From Tetrahymena thermophila SB210 (Eukaryota > Ciliophora > Oligohymenophorea > Hymenostomatida > Tetrahymenidae): a stretch of DNA of 64,000 nucleotides. Shown here piece after piece: positions 49,064 through 63,181 of this stretch; within the stretch, counting starts at the first letter, position 1, and each line of letters opens with the position of its first letter. Where the stretch lies: contig NW_002476359.1 of NCBI RefSeq assembly GCF_000189635.1, forward strand, positions 1 to 64,000, given 5' to 3'. The notes under the pieces were generated by a model. That model searched no databases. It saw only the letters and a program-made list of their open reading frames with translations, and was not told where the DNA came from. Both the position numbers and the translations under genes were made by a program.

Positions 49064-52000
49064 ATGCAATAAACGAAATTTAAATAGTAGTCAAATATTT
49101 TATTTGGGTAAAAAATCAAACACAAATTTTAAGAATTCATTGCTTATGAGCTTTACTGGTTGCTTAATAAATATAATAGGTCTTACTTATTAAGTGTTAT
49201 TTTAGTAATCATCAAGCAATTTGAAATCATGAATTTTAACTTCAACAAAAAATTGTACCAAGAGACTCTAAATAAAGCAGCAAATAATAACTAGTATTTT
49301 AAAATCTTGATTATTGAGGAGTGGCCTGACAGTGCTATAGATTTAGTTTTTTATTTTTGTATTAGCCTTAACATTTTGCTAATAATTTACTTAATAATCT
49401 CTATACTCTTTATGTTTATGTCAAAGAAGATTAAAGGATAATCATTCATATCATTCTTCTTTAAGGCGTATTATCAAGTAATTTTTCTTGGTTCTATATA
49501 CTCTAGTCTCTGTTAGATAGGAAACATACCTTTGATTTCCATCATTAATATGATTATGACTCTAATAATATGTAAGCATTCAACTATATTTTTTTAATTA
49601 CACACTGTTATTTTTACATAAAAAAATTGAAAAATTTTCTGTACAAAAAGCAAATACACATACAAGAAAAATGTACAACTTTTTATAAAAGTCAGATTTT
49701 AACTATTTTTAATGGATAGATTAACATAAAATTTACTTAACACTAAATTTAGTTTGAGTGAGTAACTTAAAAATATTATAACTTTTTAATTTATTATTTA
49801 TAAATTTTAATAAGTAACATTAATAAATTTACAAGTACTTAGTTACACTTATTTAATATATAACATACTGCTTGATAATTAAATGAGAATTTTCTAATTT
49901 ACAATTTTATTCTAATATAAATAGAAATCATTATCACTTTGAATGACTTTGACTATAGATTTGTTTCAAAAGATTTCTTATCTAGAAGATACTATGACCA
50001 TGAAATATTTTTTGTCTTACTTAAAGTTATTTGTCTATTTTTTTTGAAGTATGGATAATACAATATGCTTCCTTATGTAGCTCTTATTTTCAATTTTATT
50101 AAGCTCATTTATTATTTGCTAAAACATCCACTTTCAAATTAAAAAATTCAAGAATTCGAGTTTTGCTTAACTACTACAAATATGTATATCTCCCTCATAT
50201 TCATATTAGGGTCATTCAACAATTCTCTTTTTGATTATATTTTCATTATTTTATGCTGCATTCCTTTCTCTTATTTTGCTGGGAAAAATATCTTTAGGTT
50301 TAGATTGGTTTCATTTTTATAAAATTTTAAAGGATAATATATTACTGCAAATACTTAGAAAGAACTCTAATCATTAGATTTTTATTTAAGATATATAAAC
50401 AACAACATAGATTGTACTTTAATTTAATACGTCTCCTCACCTCTAACTATTATTCTAGAAAAAATCATAACAGAGCATCACCAAACATGTAAATTGTACC
50501 CTAACTGCTTCTGTGCAAAAAATGTAATCTATTTCTTTTAATTAATTTAAATATTTAATTTTTGGCAAGTAAATTAAAAAAAAATAAATGTAAATTAGAA
50601 AATTCAATCTATAGATTCATAATATAATTACAATTACTTTCAAAAATAGCCACAACTTTAATTTAATCTAAATTTTATTTAATTACTGATATTCCAAAAT
50701 TGAGTTTTTCTATCTACTGTGGAGGGATAGATCTAATAAAATACTTACAAATTATATTTACATCACATTATTTAATAATAACCACAAATTAAAAATATAG
50801 ATTGGAAGATATGATATCACAAAAGAGGATATTTTTGGAATTGAGTATCGCAAGTAATACTTAGACTACTACATTTTGAATTCATTTAGAGATCAAATTA
50901 AGAATAATAAGTTAGAAATTAATAGATTTTATTACAGTTATATCACTTTTTGTGTTAATGCTTTAAAAAATTAAATGATTTCTTTCAAAGAAATACTAAC
51001 AATGCGCTAAATCAAATACAACAAAGTTAATCTCAGACATAAGCAAGCAATCAATTATTTATATGATTTGGCTTGTGAAGAATTCGAAATTGATGCTTAA
51101 ATGATTCAAAATTCAAATCATGAAAAAATAATTGATGTCATTGACTATGACGAGAGCTTAGAATAATGCTCCAAGGAATATCGCTAATGCTTGAATTTAA
51201 AATACGATTTATTATAGACAATAGGACATGATTACATTAAATTACATATGTTGGAGTAATAGGCTTCTTCTTTATAATAAAAACGATAACTTTTGATTGA
51301 TGAGCTAAATAAACTATTCTAAAAAAATAGCTCCAGTGCTATCTTGTAAAATATTTGTGAAGGCTTAGAGGAGTGTTTAATTATAGAACCAATTTTCACT
51401 AAAAAATATGAGTAATAGCGTAAATCAGGCTATTTTCATAAGAACAAAATTCCTTTATACACTGAAAACTCAGCTGCTATTTATATTACTTTGCTGACAG
51501 ATATTGGTAAAATACTTAAGGTATCCAAGAATTTCAAAGATGTTGTGCCTTTAGTATAAAATAATTTAGAAGCTATTGGAAAGAATATAAGCTTTATGTA
51601 ACCTGATGAGATAGCATAAGGACATAATTAAATACTTATGAGTAGCTTAGAAAGAAAAAGCTTTAATTTCTCAGTTAAGAACTATCCTATTATTATTGGG
51701 AAAAATGCTCAAGGATGGTCAATACCATATCACATCAAGATATAGCTTTGCATGCTAGGAAATTTTGAGTTAGGAGCTTGTGGCTGGATTAAGCAAATAA
51801 AAGATGGTTGTATGTATATTTTAACTTCAATGGCTAAAGATGACTTTAAAGTAATGACAATGGACTAAACCATTTATTAAATAATGCTTTAAGGTTATTT
51901 CTCTCGCTCATAAATTAAAGGCATGAGACTTAAAAATATTATTCCAATGCTTTAGGCTATTATTGAAAAAGGTTAATAAGGATAAACTTATGAGACAATA

Positions 52001-55000
52001 GTTGTTTAGCCTTATACTATTCAAGACACTATTTAGGAGAGAGATATTTGTGATGAAAAAATTATCAATTAATTATTTAAATCTAACTTATTTAATATGA
52101 AATTTAGCTTCTACACACTAGTTAATCCTCATGTTTCATTCACCATATTTTAAATTTCTTCATTCAAACCTTTAGACGATTTACATAATAAGAAAGAAGC
52201 ATTAAAAAACTTTAAAATTTAGATATATGATTATATGGACCCAAAAAAACTAACAGCTAATATTGCTTAAAGTTTTAACAGTCTAAATTTAATTTAGGAT
52301 CAATCCTAGGAGCTAGTTAAAACAGCTTAAAATATAAATATCTAGCAAAGTTAGATAATCAGTTTGCAAAACATTAAAAATGAGCATAAAAATGAAGAAA
52401 GTAATTAATTTATATAGAACTAAACAACTTAGGAGTCCTCACTTATTAAAGAATATCCAAAATAGACAAAAGAAAAATAAATAGATGTTAATTAATCAAC
52501 AAAACCAAAACCCTTTCTAAACTAAATAATGGAAACATCAAATGAACACTGTAATTTAGAAAATACACCTGGATTAGATTTTAAAAAACCAAATAGAATC
52601 TCTATCGACTGTATTGAACCACTAAATAATAAGCAAAAAGATGGTAATTTAAAATTAACACAAATGGATTCAGGCACAAGCAGGTAACATAATTTATCAG
52701 AATAGTTGGTATTAGGATTAGAAACATAGAGCTTTGCTACATTTACAAATTAGTTGAAATCAATTGGACAAAATGCTTAAGATAGCACTCCTTAAATACT
52801 ATCAGTTGAGACACATCATCTTTTTAGCTCTGACTCTCTCTTTTTTTCACCTCTATCCTCAAATAGAAAACTTCTCCAGAATCCTGAAGTAAGCAAAACT
52901 TTAAATAGCAAGGTAGATTTAAATTAAATCAGCTCACCTATTGTTGAAAATTCATTTGAAGAAGAGCAAGGAACTAAAAATAATTAAAATTCAATCTCGT
53001 ATAATACAAGCATGAATAAAAATTATTTATAATATTAATCAAAAAATTTGTCTATTTAAAATAATCTTACAAATGTTCAAAAGTCCGAAAACAACAATTA
53101 ATCTCATTCCCATTCAGGTAATACATCTAAGAACGTTGATAAGAAAACATAAGATGAAAAGGCTCTGTTCGAAGAAAAGGATAAAGAAGGAAGTGTAAAA
53201 ACAGGAAAGACATCTCGATCTACAGCAAGGTTTTTAGAAATTTTATTTTATCTTTACAATTAATTAATAAATATTTGTTGATATATAAATAATAGATAAT
53301 AAATAATCAGCACTATTAGATCAAAAAATAACTCTTACAGTGTCCGTTTTATAAATTACTTGGGAATTTTTTGCATATTTGTTATATGTGTGTTAAATAT
53401 GGCAAGCTTCTTCGTTTAATATAATGACCAAAAATAATAAAAGCTAAATTTTGAAAAGATAGCCTGGTGTTTCTAGATAAAGAGATACATTTCTTTTGCT
53501 TTTGGAAATATAGGGCTTATGAATGGGATTGGTGTGAAATTGTATCAGTTTTAATCTCCATTACAGATGGGAGCTTTCGTGAATTATGTGTTGGAATAAA
53601 ACAAATTAATATTTTAGAAATACAAAAATTCAACAAATGAACTTATACAAGGAGATCTACAAGACATCTATGTTTTTAGCAGAGTGAACAGCTATTAAAT
53701 TAATATTTCTTTTGCTAATGTTATGGATTAATCATAAATCACCTACATGCCTACAATCTTAACATAAAAATTAACATAATTTTAACAAAATATATATTAC
53801 ACGACCTCTATGTTAGACCAAAATAATCTTAATTATGGGCAATTAGGTATAAACTATAATGATATTTATATAGCCCTTGATAGCATATATAATGACAATA
53901 AATAACATTTTTTTGATTAAGTTGATACTAGTAAAACGATAATTACCATATAATTAATTATTATTTCCATAATCACTGGTCTATTCTTTATTCTGATTAT
54001 CCCCATTTATACTTATTCTATGTATAAAAAAGAAGAAATATTGAAGCTATTTGCCACTATACCTGCTGAAAAAATTATCTTAATGATGATGAAAGTAAGT
54101 AAGTATATTGACAAGTAAGAGCAAATGGATATAATTAACTAAAAATCTAAAAATGTAGTTTTAAGCTCTTTAAATCACATAGATAAATATTTAAAAAACA
54201 ATACAAACCTCAAGTTTTCAGTAAAATAAATTTAATAATTCTCTTCAAATTAAATAGTACTGAAAAAACCAATAGATAATATGAAAAAGAAAAATATTAG
54301 CTCAACAAATAGCATTCATAAAATAAATTTACTGCTTTTTGCTGCCTTAATTATATTTTTGGTTATGACTATATTCTATCCAATTTGTAATTACATAATT
54401 ACGATTTCTCAAGTCAATAACTTCACAAACATCTTGAAATTCTTAAGTAAATATTTTATATAAAAAAAATTTTTTGCAAAACAAAAATACAATTTGTCAT
54501 ATTTGGGCGAGCACCACTCTAACAAATTTAAGCTAAATTATTTAGTCCAAATGAATTATTTTTACTTAAATAATTTGAATATTTTTGGTACCTTTGTCTT
54601 TATATTGGGTACCTTTTAAAAACCTCTCTCTATGTTGATAAAATTTTTTCAATCCCAAGTAACCCAATATACATAAGTGCCACTGTATCTAAATTATTTG
54701 TTAGAAATTAAATTGTAGATTTAACCTTAATTTATTCTTAAAAAATATAAATAGATTCTTTTGATTATTTTATTGATAACTTGATAAGCTAATATTCCAT
54801 TAAATGTGGATACACATTTGCAATAAATATGGCTATGTTCTTTCCTGATGGATATCTAGATACTTATATATAGGTTGCCTAATCCTATACCAGCACCACA
54901 TAACAACTTTTAGACGATATGGTAAGCAATTATCAAATTTTTTAAACACAAAATGGATATAACTAAGACTCTTACAATAATTTCTTTTATCCATTCTTCA

Positions 55001-55518
55001 AAGATGATGTCTGTAATGTAGTCTTTTAAACTGGCTAGAATCATTTAAGAGATGTTTCTCTCACATTTGATTAATGTAAATAAAGTGCTTAAGGAGTGTT
55101 TTCGAAAGGATATTTGGTTGCAATTAAAACTATAACAAATATGTTGGACACTTATTTTGAAGTTGCATACACAAAAAATGTCACTCTATTTAATAGTATG
55201 AATTATTAACTTTAATAGCAGCTGCCAATCGATAAGGAATACAAATTTATTTTAGATTTTTTAGATCTTGGTGATGTCCTACATAATTTCTTTTAAGATA
55301 TTTATAGTAATTATCATGACTACGTTTTGTATTTATAAATTTTTTTGGTTTCACTTTAAATTTTGACAATTTTCTTTGTGATGGCATTTGCTTGGAGATC
55401 CTTTTATAATTTCTTGAGTAAAACATATTACAAAACAAAATAACTTTTAGATTTGATCGAAGTCAACACTATTCTCGATAATCCTTATATGGTATCTTAT
55501 TTCAAAAAAAATAAGTGA
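49064..55518 (+). CDS. Large polytopic membrane protein with PAS-like domain, paralogue D (TmcB-like)
   Basis: Exons 49064-49571, 49925-50523, 50801-53229, 53311-54446 and 54755-55518 give 1,811 residues. Eight probable membrane helices lie in residues 45-345, ending in YFAGKNIF. The Cys motif CKLYPNCFCAKN ends exon 2. Exon 3 opens with IGRYDITKEDIFGIEYRKQY and carries the helical region (CEGLEECLII) and the PAS-like domain at about 584-702 (GKILKVSKNFKDVVPL, GKNISFMQPDEIAQGH, NAQGWSIPYHIKI). The linker (about 880-1175) is Q/N/S-rich. Then follow helix, first loop, helix, LKLFATIPAEKI, KKKNISSTNS, helix, second loop, helix and the tail NPYMVSYFKKNK. All four introns match those of C and E in position and phase. 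Confidence 0.86.
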
Positions 55519-56003
55519 AAAATGAAAAAATTTAATTAATTCTTTTGTCTTTTATCGACTTAGTAAGAAAGGACAAATTAAACAACCAAAAATCAAAAAT
55601 AAACAATTAATTATTTAAATAAAATTTCATGTAAAAACACCATAAATAATCAATTTTAAGTATTTTTATATCTAAAATGTAAAGTTATGAATTAAATTCT
55701 ATTTTTATAAAATGTTTTAATCATCAGTTAATTTTTTTTTTAATTTATAATTTAAACAATTTTTCTTATGATTCCACGAAAGATATCTATAATATTGTAT
55801 ATTGTGTTTGCTAAAATTAATGCGCAATAAGTTTCTGATATCCAAATTACTGGTAAAATGAATTTAGGTAGTGTATTTTTGATATCCTAAAATTTAAATG
55901 CAAAAGAATCATCTCAAAATTAGAAAATCAAATTACACAAAACTTTTAAATCAAGAAAAAAAAAGAAAAATAAAAATAATCTTTTTGAGAAGTAAATAAA
56001 GAA
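55519..56003. promoter_or_regulatory. Short spacer between paralogues D and E
   Basis: Only 485 bp separate the D stop from the E start, so the E promoter must lie here or overlap the D 3' region. It includes the small upstream ORF listed separately. Confidence 0.5.
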
Positions 56004-56007
56004 ATGA
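55768..56007 (+). CDS. Possible upstream ORF of paralogue E with signal-peptide-like start
   Basis: A 79-codon frame whose N-terminus (MIPRKISIILYIVFAKINA) resembles a signal peptide and whose C-terminus is very Lys-rich. Its TGA overlaps the paralogue E ATG in the sequence ATGA (56004-56007). It could be an upstream ORF controlling E translation, a separate small secreted peptide, or chance. No homologue upstream of the other paralogues was noticed. Confidence 0.2.
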
Positions 56008-59000
56008 GTAAGACAGTTAAGTATCAAAACTAAAGAGAATAAAACTTGAAAGAAAAAACAAAAGTGATCATAAAAAAATTTATATCTGAAGAAAGCTTTA
56101 GACTCCTTTAAGGATATGATAGATCATACTATTTAAGCATTTTCTTACTAATATTTAGGCAGTTTTGTATTCTTTAGTTTAATTTTAATGACTAGTTATA
56201 TTCAGATATCATAAACAAAAATAAATCTACTAGCAACAAATATATTAATATATTTATAATGTAGGAATGGAATGATTCAATAATATAAGCAGTCTTTTTT
56301 ACATGCCTAGCTATAACTATGTTCCTTTTGTTTATTTTAGTTGCTAATTTTACTTTTTATGCATACAAAAAAAAAATTAAAAAGCTCTCATTAGTCTGCT
56401 TTTGCTATAAAATATATCCTTACATAGTATATTTACCTTCTATTTATTCAAGCCTTTGCCTGCTTCGTACCTATATTGTTCTAAGCCTTTTGAACATGGC
56501 TCTGACTTTGATAGTGTGTAAATATTTCATTTATATCTTTGAATAGAAAATAAAATTCTTTCCATATAAAAAAATCAATTATTTGCATTTTAATATGCAT
56601 GAATTAAGAATTTATAACTTAATAAATTATAGAATGGTAAATATTTATTCAATCATAATTTTTCGTTAGTATTTTAAGAAAAATTATGTTGATAAGTAAC
56701 TTTATAATAAATTTAGATTAATAAATATAAAGAACCTAAAAATCTCAAATTATAACCTTAAATAAATTAAAGTTAGTTAATATTTTTTTATTTATTTATA
56801 TAATATGTAACAACATAGAATTATCAATAGTATCACTGGATTTTGATTTCAGATTCATAACTAAAGATTTTCTTGCTAAAAGGAAGACTAGGAGTGAGAT
56901 TTTCATTTAATTGCTTGGCGGATCGGTGCTATGTATACTCTATTTTGGATTCTATTTAATTCTTCCATTCTTAGGATTTACATATAATTTAATTAAGACT
57001 GTGCACTACTTGCTTTAAAATCCTTTTTAATCCTAAGAATTATAATAAATAGAATTTAGTCTAACAATTACTAACATGTATATTTCTCTTATATTTATTC
57101 TAAGATAAAATACTTCTTTCGGAAGTGATTTTATACTCTTATTTTTATGTTGTGTTCCTCTTAGCTATTTTGCAGGCAAAAAGATTTATGAATTTAGGCT
57201 CAAACATATTTTATCATACTTTTAGAGTGGGAAAAATATATTAAAGGAATCTGGAGAAATTAAATCAGAAAGAAAATTAGAGCAAATAGATTTTTATTTC
57301 AGATTTATTTATCAATAAATTGATTGTTCTCTAGCCTCATACATGACATCTACTACCTCAATAATATTAGAATAGATAGTTACTTTACATCATGAGTATT
57401 GTGAGGATTATCCTACCTGTTTTTGCTTTCAAAATGTATTTTCTTATTTTTTATTAGATTAATTCAAATCAAATTGATTGATTTTTGATCAATCAAATCA
57501 ACCTTTTAATTTTTTTTTATGATAAAAATAAACAAATTTAATCGCAAAAAGATATTTAAAAAATAAACAATCTTATCCACAAATTAAATTATGCTTTCTA
57601 CTATTTTTACTATCCAATTTTCCAATCTTAAAATTCTGGAAAGTAAAAACTCTTATTTTTTTCCATCATCATATACTAATAAAGCGTTAATTTTTATTTA
57701 ATCTAAAATATAAGATAGGTAATTCTTTATTGAATAGAGAAGAGTTAATTGGGGAAGAATATCGTAAGTAGTATTTACAGCATTATATATTAAATTGTTA
57801 CCACAGCTTTTTGAAGGAAAACAAACTCTGTTTTAACTTTTTCCACTATAGCTATTTAGCGTTTATTATCAATGGCATATAAAATGAAAATATTTCTTTT
57901 AGAGAAATATTGAGACTGTAGAATTCTTCCATTCATTAATATACACTAGAGTAAATACTTATGATAAATTATTTCTTTGATTTAGCCTGTTCAGAGTTTG
58001 AATTAGACGCTATGAAAATTCAAATTGAGTAAAATGAAAAATTAATTGATATCATCCTTTTCGATGAGGATATCGAAAATTGTAACAAACAACTGAAAGA
58101 CTGTCTAAATTTGAAATATGATATTTTACAGAATATTGGAAAGGATTATATTAACTTAAAAGATTTAGAAAAATAATTACAAATATTACTTCATAAAAGA
58201 GTGAATTTGCGAAGAGAACTTATTAGATTATAAAAAATCCACTCTTTGAGCTCAGATTTAATTAGTTTGTGTGAAGGTTTCGAAGAATGTCTAACTATTG
58301 ATTAAGACTTAACAAAATTAATGTAAATGCAAAAGAGTAATAGGTTTGGTGTGAAGAATTATCTTTTAAACTACTCTGATGATTCAGCTGCTATATATAT
58401 ATCTTTGTTAAATGAAATAGGTAAAATTTTAAAAGTATCTAAAAATTTCAAAGACATAGTCCCTTTGGTCACAATAAATTAAGAAGCAATTGGGAAAAAC
58501 GTTAAGTTTTTATTGCCTAACGAAATTGCGTAGGTACATGATGAAATTCTTTACAAAAGCATGATATTAAGAAAACAGATAAATTACAATGTAAAGGATT
58601 ATCCTCTTCTATTAGGAAAAGACAGAGATGGATGGGCTATAGCTTATAATTTAAAAATTTAAACTTTTATACTGAATAATAATGAATTAGGTTGTTGCGG
58701 TTTACTAAAATAAATTAAGGGTGATAATATGTACTTAATGTGTCTAAAAAAAGAGAACAATAGAATAGCTATTTAAGATAAAAAATTTTATAGATACATT
58801 CTGAATAAATATTTTTCTCAGTCTGAAGCCAAATAAGTTTTTATTTCTAGCATTATTCCTATTTTTAAAATGCTACAAGTAAAAGGAATTTAAGGATAGC
58901 AATATGAAACTCTACTTTTTTAACCTTAAAATATTGAAGAAGCAACTTTAGATTTGAGTACTGCCAATCAATAATTTATTTAAATGGTAAGCAAAAGAAA

Positions 59001-62000
59001 GATCTATTTAATAAAATTCTCTTTCTACTAAATTGAAAATGAAATAATTTAGCTTACTCAGCTGCAAGTAAGTTAAATAAAACCTCTTCTGGATATCAAT
59101 TCAAAAAAAGATGCACTTCGCAATTTCAAAATTTAGTTGCATCAGTATGCAAACGAGGATTCAGTAAAAAATTTGAGTGAACTAAATGATTATTTGAATT
59201 CTATTATAGAAAAAACAGACTGTGAGGATATTTAATAAAACTTAAATACATAGATTGAAAGTGAAGAGAGATCCAATTTACTTGATAATACTTAAAGATT
59301 CAACAACGAGACTGAATAATACTAAAAATCAGAAGATAATTTTATATTTATAGACTCAAGTAATAAAATTGCCATAAATGAAGATAAGCTCCTTTCAAAA
59401 CCTATAGATACCTTAGGATAGATCTAGGAAGAAACTGAGTAAAATTCCCTTTGCTCTCCAGAGCTTGATAAAAGAAAGGTTAAGATTAAATAGATCAATC
59501 TAATAAAAAATGAATAATTAATTCAATTAAGTAGAAAGCCAAATTTATTTGATTTTTAGCATCCGAATAATAAAATTTACAGTTCTACTTATTAGAATTA
59601 ATAACAACAAGTATAATCTATTGGAAGCTTAGGCACTTTGGCAACTTAAAAATATTTAAGTACAAATAATATATAGAATCAAGTTTTTTCTTCAGAAATT
59701 AATTCTCCACAAAACCTTTTGAGCTAAGAAAGTAATCACAATTAAAATATTTTAAGTTCAGACTCAATGCACTTTTCGCCTAAGTCTTCTCAAAGAAAAA
59801 TGTTAATACAGTCAAACGAGCAAAACAAATACAATCAATTCAAAATTGATAAAAATGTTCATCAAAATCAACTAAATACTATTGAAGATGAAGTTAATCA
59901 AAAATATACTACTAGAAAAAGAGAATCGACACAATCGACTAATTATTATGAAATAAAAAATTAAATGACAAGAAATAGAAATACTTCAACAATTAAAAAT
60001 AGAAAAACTTCGGAAATCAAAAGTAACATTAAAAGTGGGAACTAAAAGTAAGAAGGCTATTCAAATAATATAAGAACACCATAGAATGATGGGAATGCTG
60101 ATGATTTCAAAGATGAGGGCAGTGTAAAATCATCAAAATCCTAAAGATCTTAGTCAAAGTAAATTATTTTAAACTAAAATTGTTTATATTTCTATTTATT
60201 TATTTGTTTAATTTTTAATTTTTTTATTATAAAGGATTTAAATACTTAGCACGATCAGAAAAAAAGGGGATTCAAAATGTTTGAAATTAATAAACATTCT
60301 TGGTATTTTATCTATTATAATAATCTGTTGCTTAAATATAACAATTTTTGAGCTATAATTGAATTTTCAATACATTTAAAAAATTAACTTCGAGCAAATT
60401 AACTGGACTTTTTCCTTAAAGAGATTTATAAATATCTTTTTTGGGAACAATTTTTTAATTTTAGGATTAAAATCTAATTTCTATTAAATAAAAGACTAGA
60501 ATATTTTTAAAAAGCTTGGAAAATTAATATTGGGAGCTAACGCCTACATGTATTAAGGGTATTAAAATCAAACCTAATAACTTATTTAAGGTAACCTTGA
60601 TGACATATACGTATTTTAAGAAATAAATAATTACAGTACAGAGCTATCTATAGCAAGCACAACAAACTCAACACAAATTACAAATTATACTTCTCATCTT
60701 ACTTTTAAGATAGCTTTTTTTCAAACTATTGGATATTATGTAGCAAGTTTATTGGATACTAATTAATACAATACTTAAGTTGGTTTGCAAAACTTTATGA
60801 GTATAAATAGCTCCCTTGATGAGATATATGAAAACAACCAAAATTACTAGCTTGATAAAATTGACAATATAAAAAGTTTTATTTTTGGCCAGCTCATAGT
60901 GATTTCAGTTGTCACAGGAATTTTTTCTTGTTTAAGTATCCCTATTTATATGTTTAACATGAAGAAAAAAGAAGATATTTTGAAATTATTTGCAACTATA
61001 TCACCTGATAAAATCTTGTAAATGATGATGCAAATTAATAGATATCTAGAAATGGTGGAAAACATGGAATCAAAAAAACATAGATCGAGGAATATAAGTC
61101 ATTAACCTTCATAATCTTAACTTAAATAAAAGAATTCTGAGCCTTAAAATATACAAAACTCACACATATCAGTTGATAGAGATAATTTATTTTTTTCATC
61201 TAATTAAATTATTTTTAAAAAACCTCTCGAAAATATGAAAAAGAAAAATATAAGTTCTACAAGCTCTATTAAAAAGTTTAGCTTTAAATTAGTAATAGGG
61301 ATAGTGATTTGTTTCTGCTTTACATTATTCTATCCTGTAGCTAATTATGTTTCTAGCTTACAAAACATAGACACCTATCAGATGAACATCTACTTTTTAA
61401 GTAATTAAATTCAAAAATAAAATTATATTTCTAAATTTTTAAAAATAATTTTTAACTTTATTTTCTTTTGCTTGAAATTAGAATAGAGAGAGAAATTATT
61501 TTTTGTATATTTATTTTTTTTAATTTTTAAATTTTTAAATTGAGAAATAGAAAGAAAAATTTAATTATTATGTGAAATAGATTGTTTTATTCAAATTTAT
61601 TCAAAATTTATTGCGAGTTACACATAAAATTTACAATAATAAATTGGTAATTCATTTTTATTATATTTTAATAACTAGATGCATTTGATTATTTGATTGA
61701 TAACTTAACTTCCCTTTTTTGCTTAAAATATTCCCATACTTACCTTTTGATAGCTACTAAAGGGAAATATCCTTAGCTCCCATTTTATTCAAATACCATT
61801 AAATCTTAACTTTCAAAAACTTAGTCTTACCTTGATAGAGTTATGGATAATTTCTAAAAATATGAAGATTATAATGGTTACATGCAGAGCTATTATGATA
61901 GTTTAATGATACCTTTAGTTAAATCAGATATTTGCAAAACTTTGAATGGTACTAATCCTGTTTATTTTAGAGAAATTAGCTTTGATTATGATAATTGTGT

Positions 62001-62439
62001 TAGTTGTCTAAATGGGATTTTTTAATAGGGTTTGGTTGTTATGGTAAAATAAATTATGTCATTGATAAATTAGTATAATGAATTTTCTTCAAATAATAAC
62101 TTTACGGTATTTGCAAAGGGTTTCATGTAATATTAAATGCAAACTAATATAAGCAGTGAATACTAGTTTTTCATTTATCAAATGTACTTAAGTAAGATAG
62201 TGCATTACTTTCAAGAAGACACATATAATATATACTATGACTACAACCATAATATGCAAATCTGGCTGATATCAATCTAAATTGTACTTCTATTTTTTGT
62301 AGCAATTTTTGGATGGAGAAATTTCTATAATACTTTGAGTAATACATATTTTTAGGCCAAATAAAATTTAGACATAATTGATATCAATATATTGGTTGAT
62401 AATCCATATATAATATCTTATTTTAAAAAAAATATTTGA
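56004..62439 (+). CDS. Large polytopic membrane protein with PAS-like domain, paralogue E (TmcB-like)
   Basis: Exons 56004-56517, 56819-57435, 57715-60158, 60235-61400 and 61679-62439 give 1,833 residues, the longest copy. The first helix follows GYDRSYYLSIFLLIFRQF; after intron 1 comes SLDFDFRFITKDFLAKRK. The Cys motif is CEDYPTCFCFQN. Exon 3 starts IGNSLLNREELIGEEYRKQY. The helical region has CEGFEECLTI, and the PAS-like domain lies at about 596-712 (GKILKVSKNFKDIVPL, GKNVKFLLPNEIA, DRDGWAIAYNLKI). The linker (about 900-1190) is Ser/Asn/Gln-rich with a basic end. The C-terminal half repeats the loop-helix pattern with LKLFATISPDKI, KKKNISSTSS and tail NPYIISYFKKNI. It is most similar to D, suggesting a recent tandem duplication. 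Confidence 0.86.
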
Positions 62440-63181
62440 AGGAAAAACATTAAAATGTTAAATCAAAATATTAATCTTTTAAAAAATAAAAATTTTTATT
62501 ATTTTAGTTTTATTGTATTTGATGTAAAATATTTTATCTCAATATTTTCTATTCACAAAATTTTTGAAGCTTTTTATTTAAAATAAAAATTAAAAATGTA
62601 CGAAATATAAAAGTTTGTTTTGATTATATTCAAATTTATTAAATATTTTTTGCTATAATCTATGTTTAAAAAATAAAACAATAATTCTTTTATGTTTAAA
62701 CTTTGATGAATTAATCATTTTTTAAATTCAGAAATGAATTTTAAAATTTAAAGTTACAATAGAGTTTATTTGCCATTAGAGTTTTTCTTCTTTTGTTCTA
62801 GAAAAATAAAGAATAAAATCTATTAACCAAATTTCTATTTGAAGATTAAATTAATATCTATTACTACCAAATGTAAAAATATAAAAAGTAACCAAAAAAA
62901 AAGAAAATCATGAAATAAATAGTATAGAATATAGTTAAGTTTTCAAAAAATATTTACCTTTTAGTTTGAAAACAATTCTGGTTGGTTGGTTATTTGTAAA
63001 TTTCATTGGAATGTTAAAGAAAAAAAATTATAAACAACTAAGTGCTAAGTGTTTAGTTTGTTAATTATTAGCTATATTTTTCAAATAAAATATACATTTG
63101 TAATTAAATAATAAAAAATCAAAATTTAATAATAATTTTTGATTTATTGTTTGCATAGTACTCAACAAGTTTAAAATTAGC
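62440..63181. other. Intergenic region between paralogues E and F
   Basis: AT-rich spacer; the promoter of F presumably lies in the right half. No feature was recognised. Confidence 0.5.
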
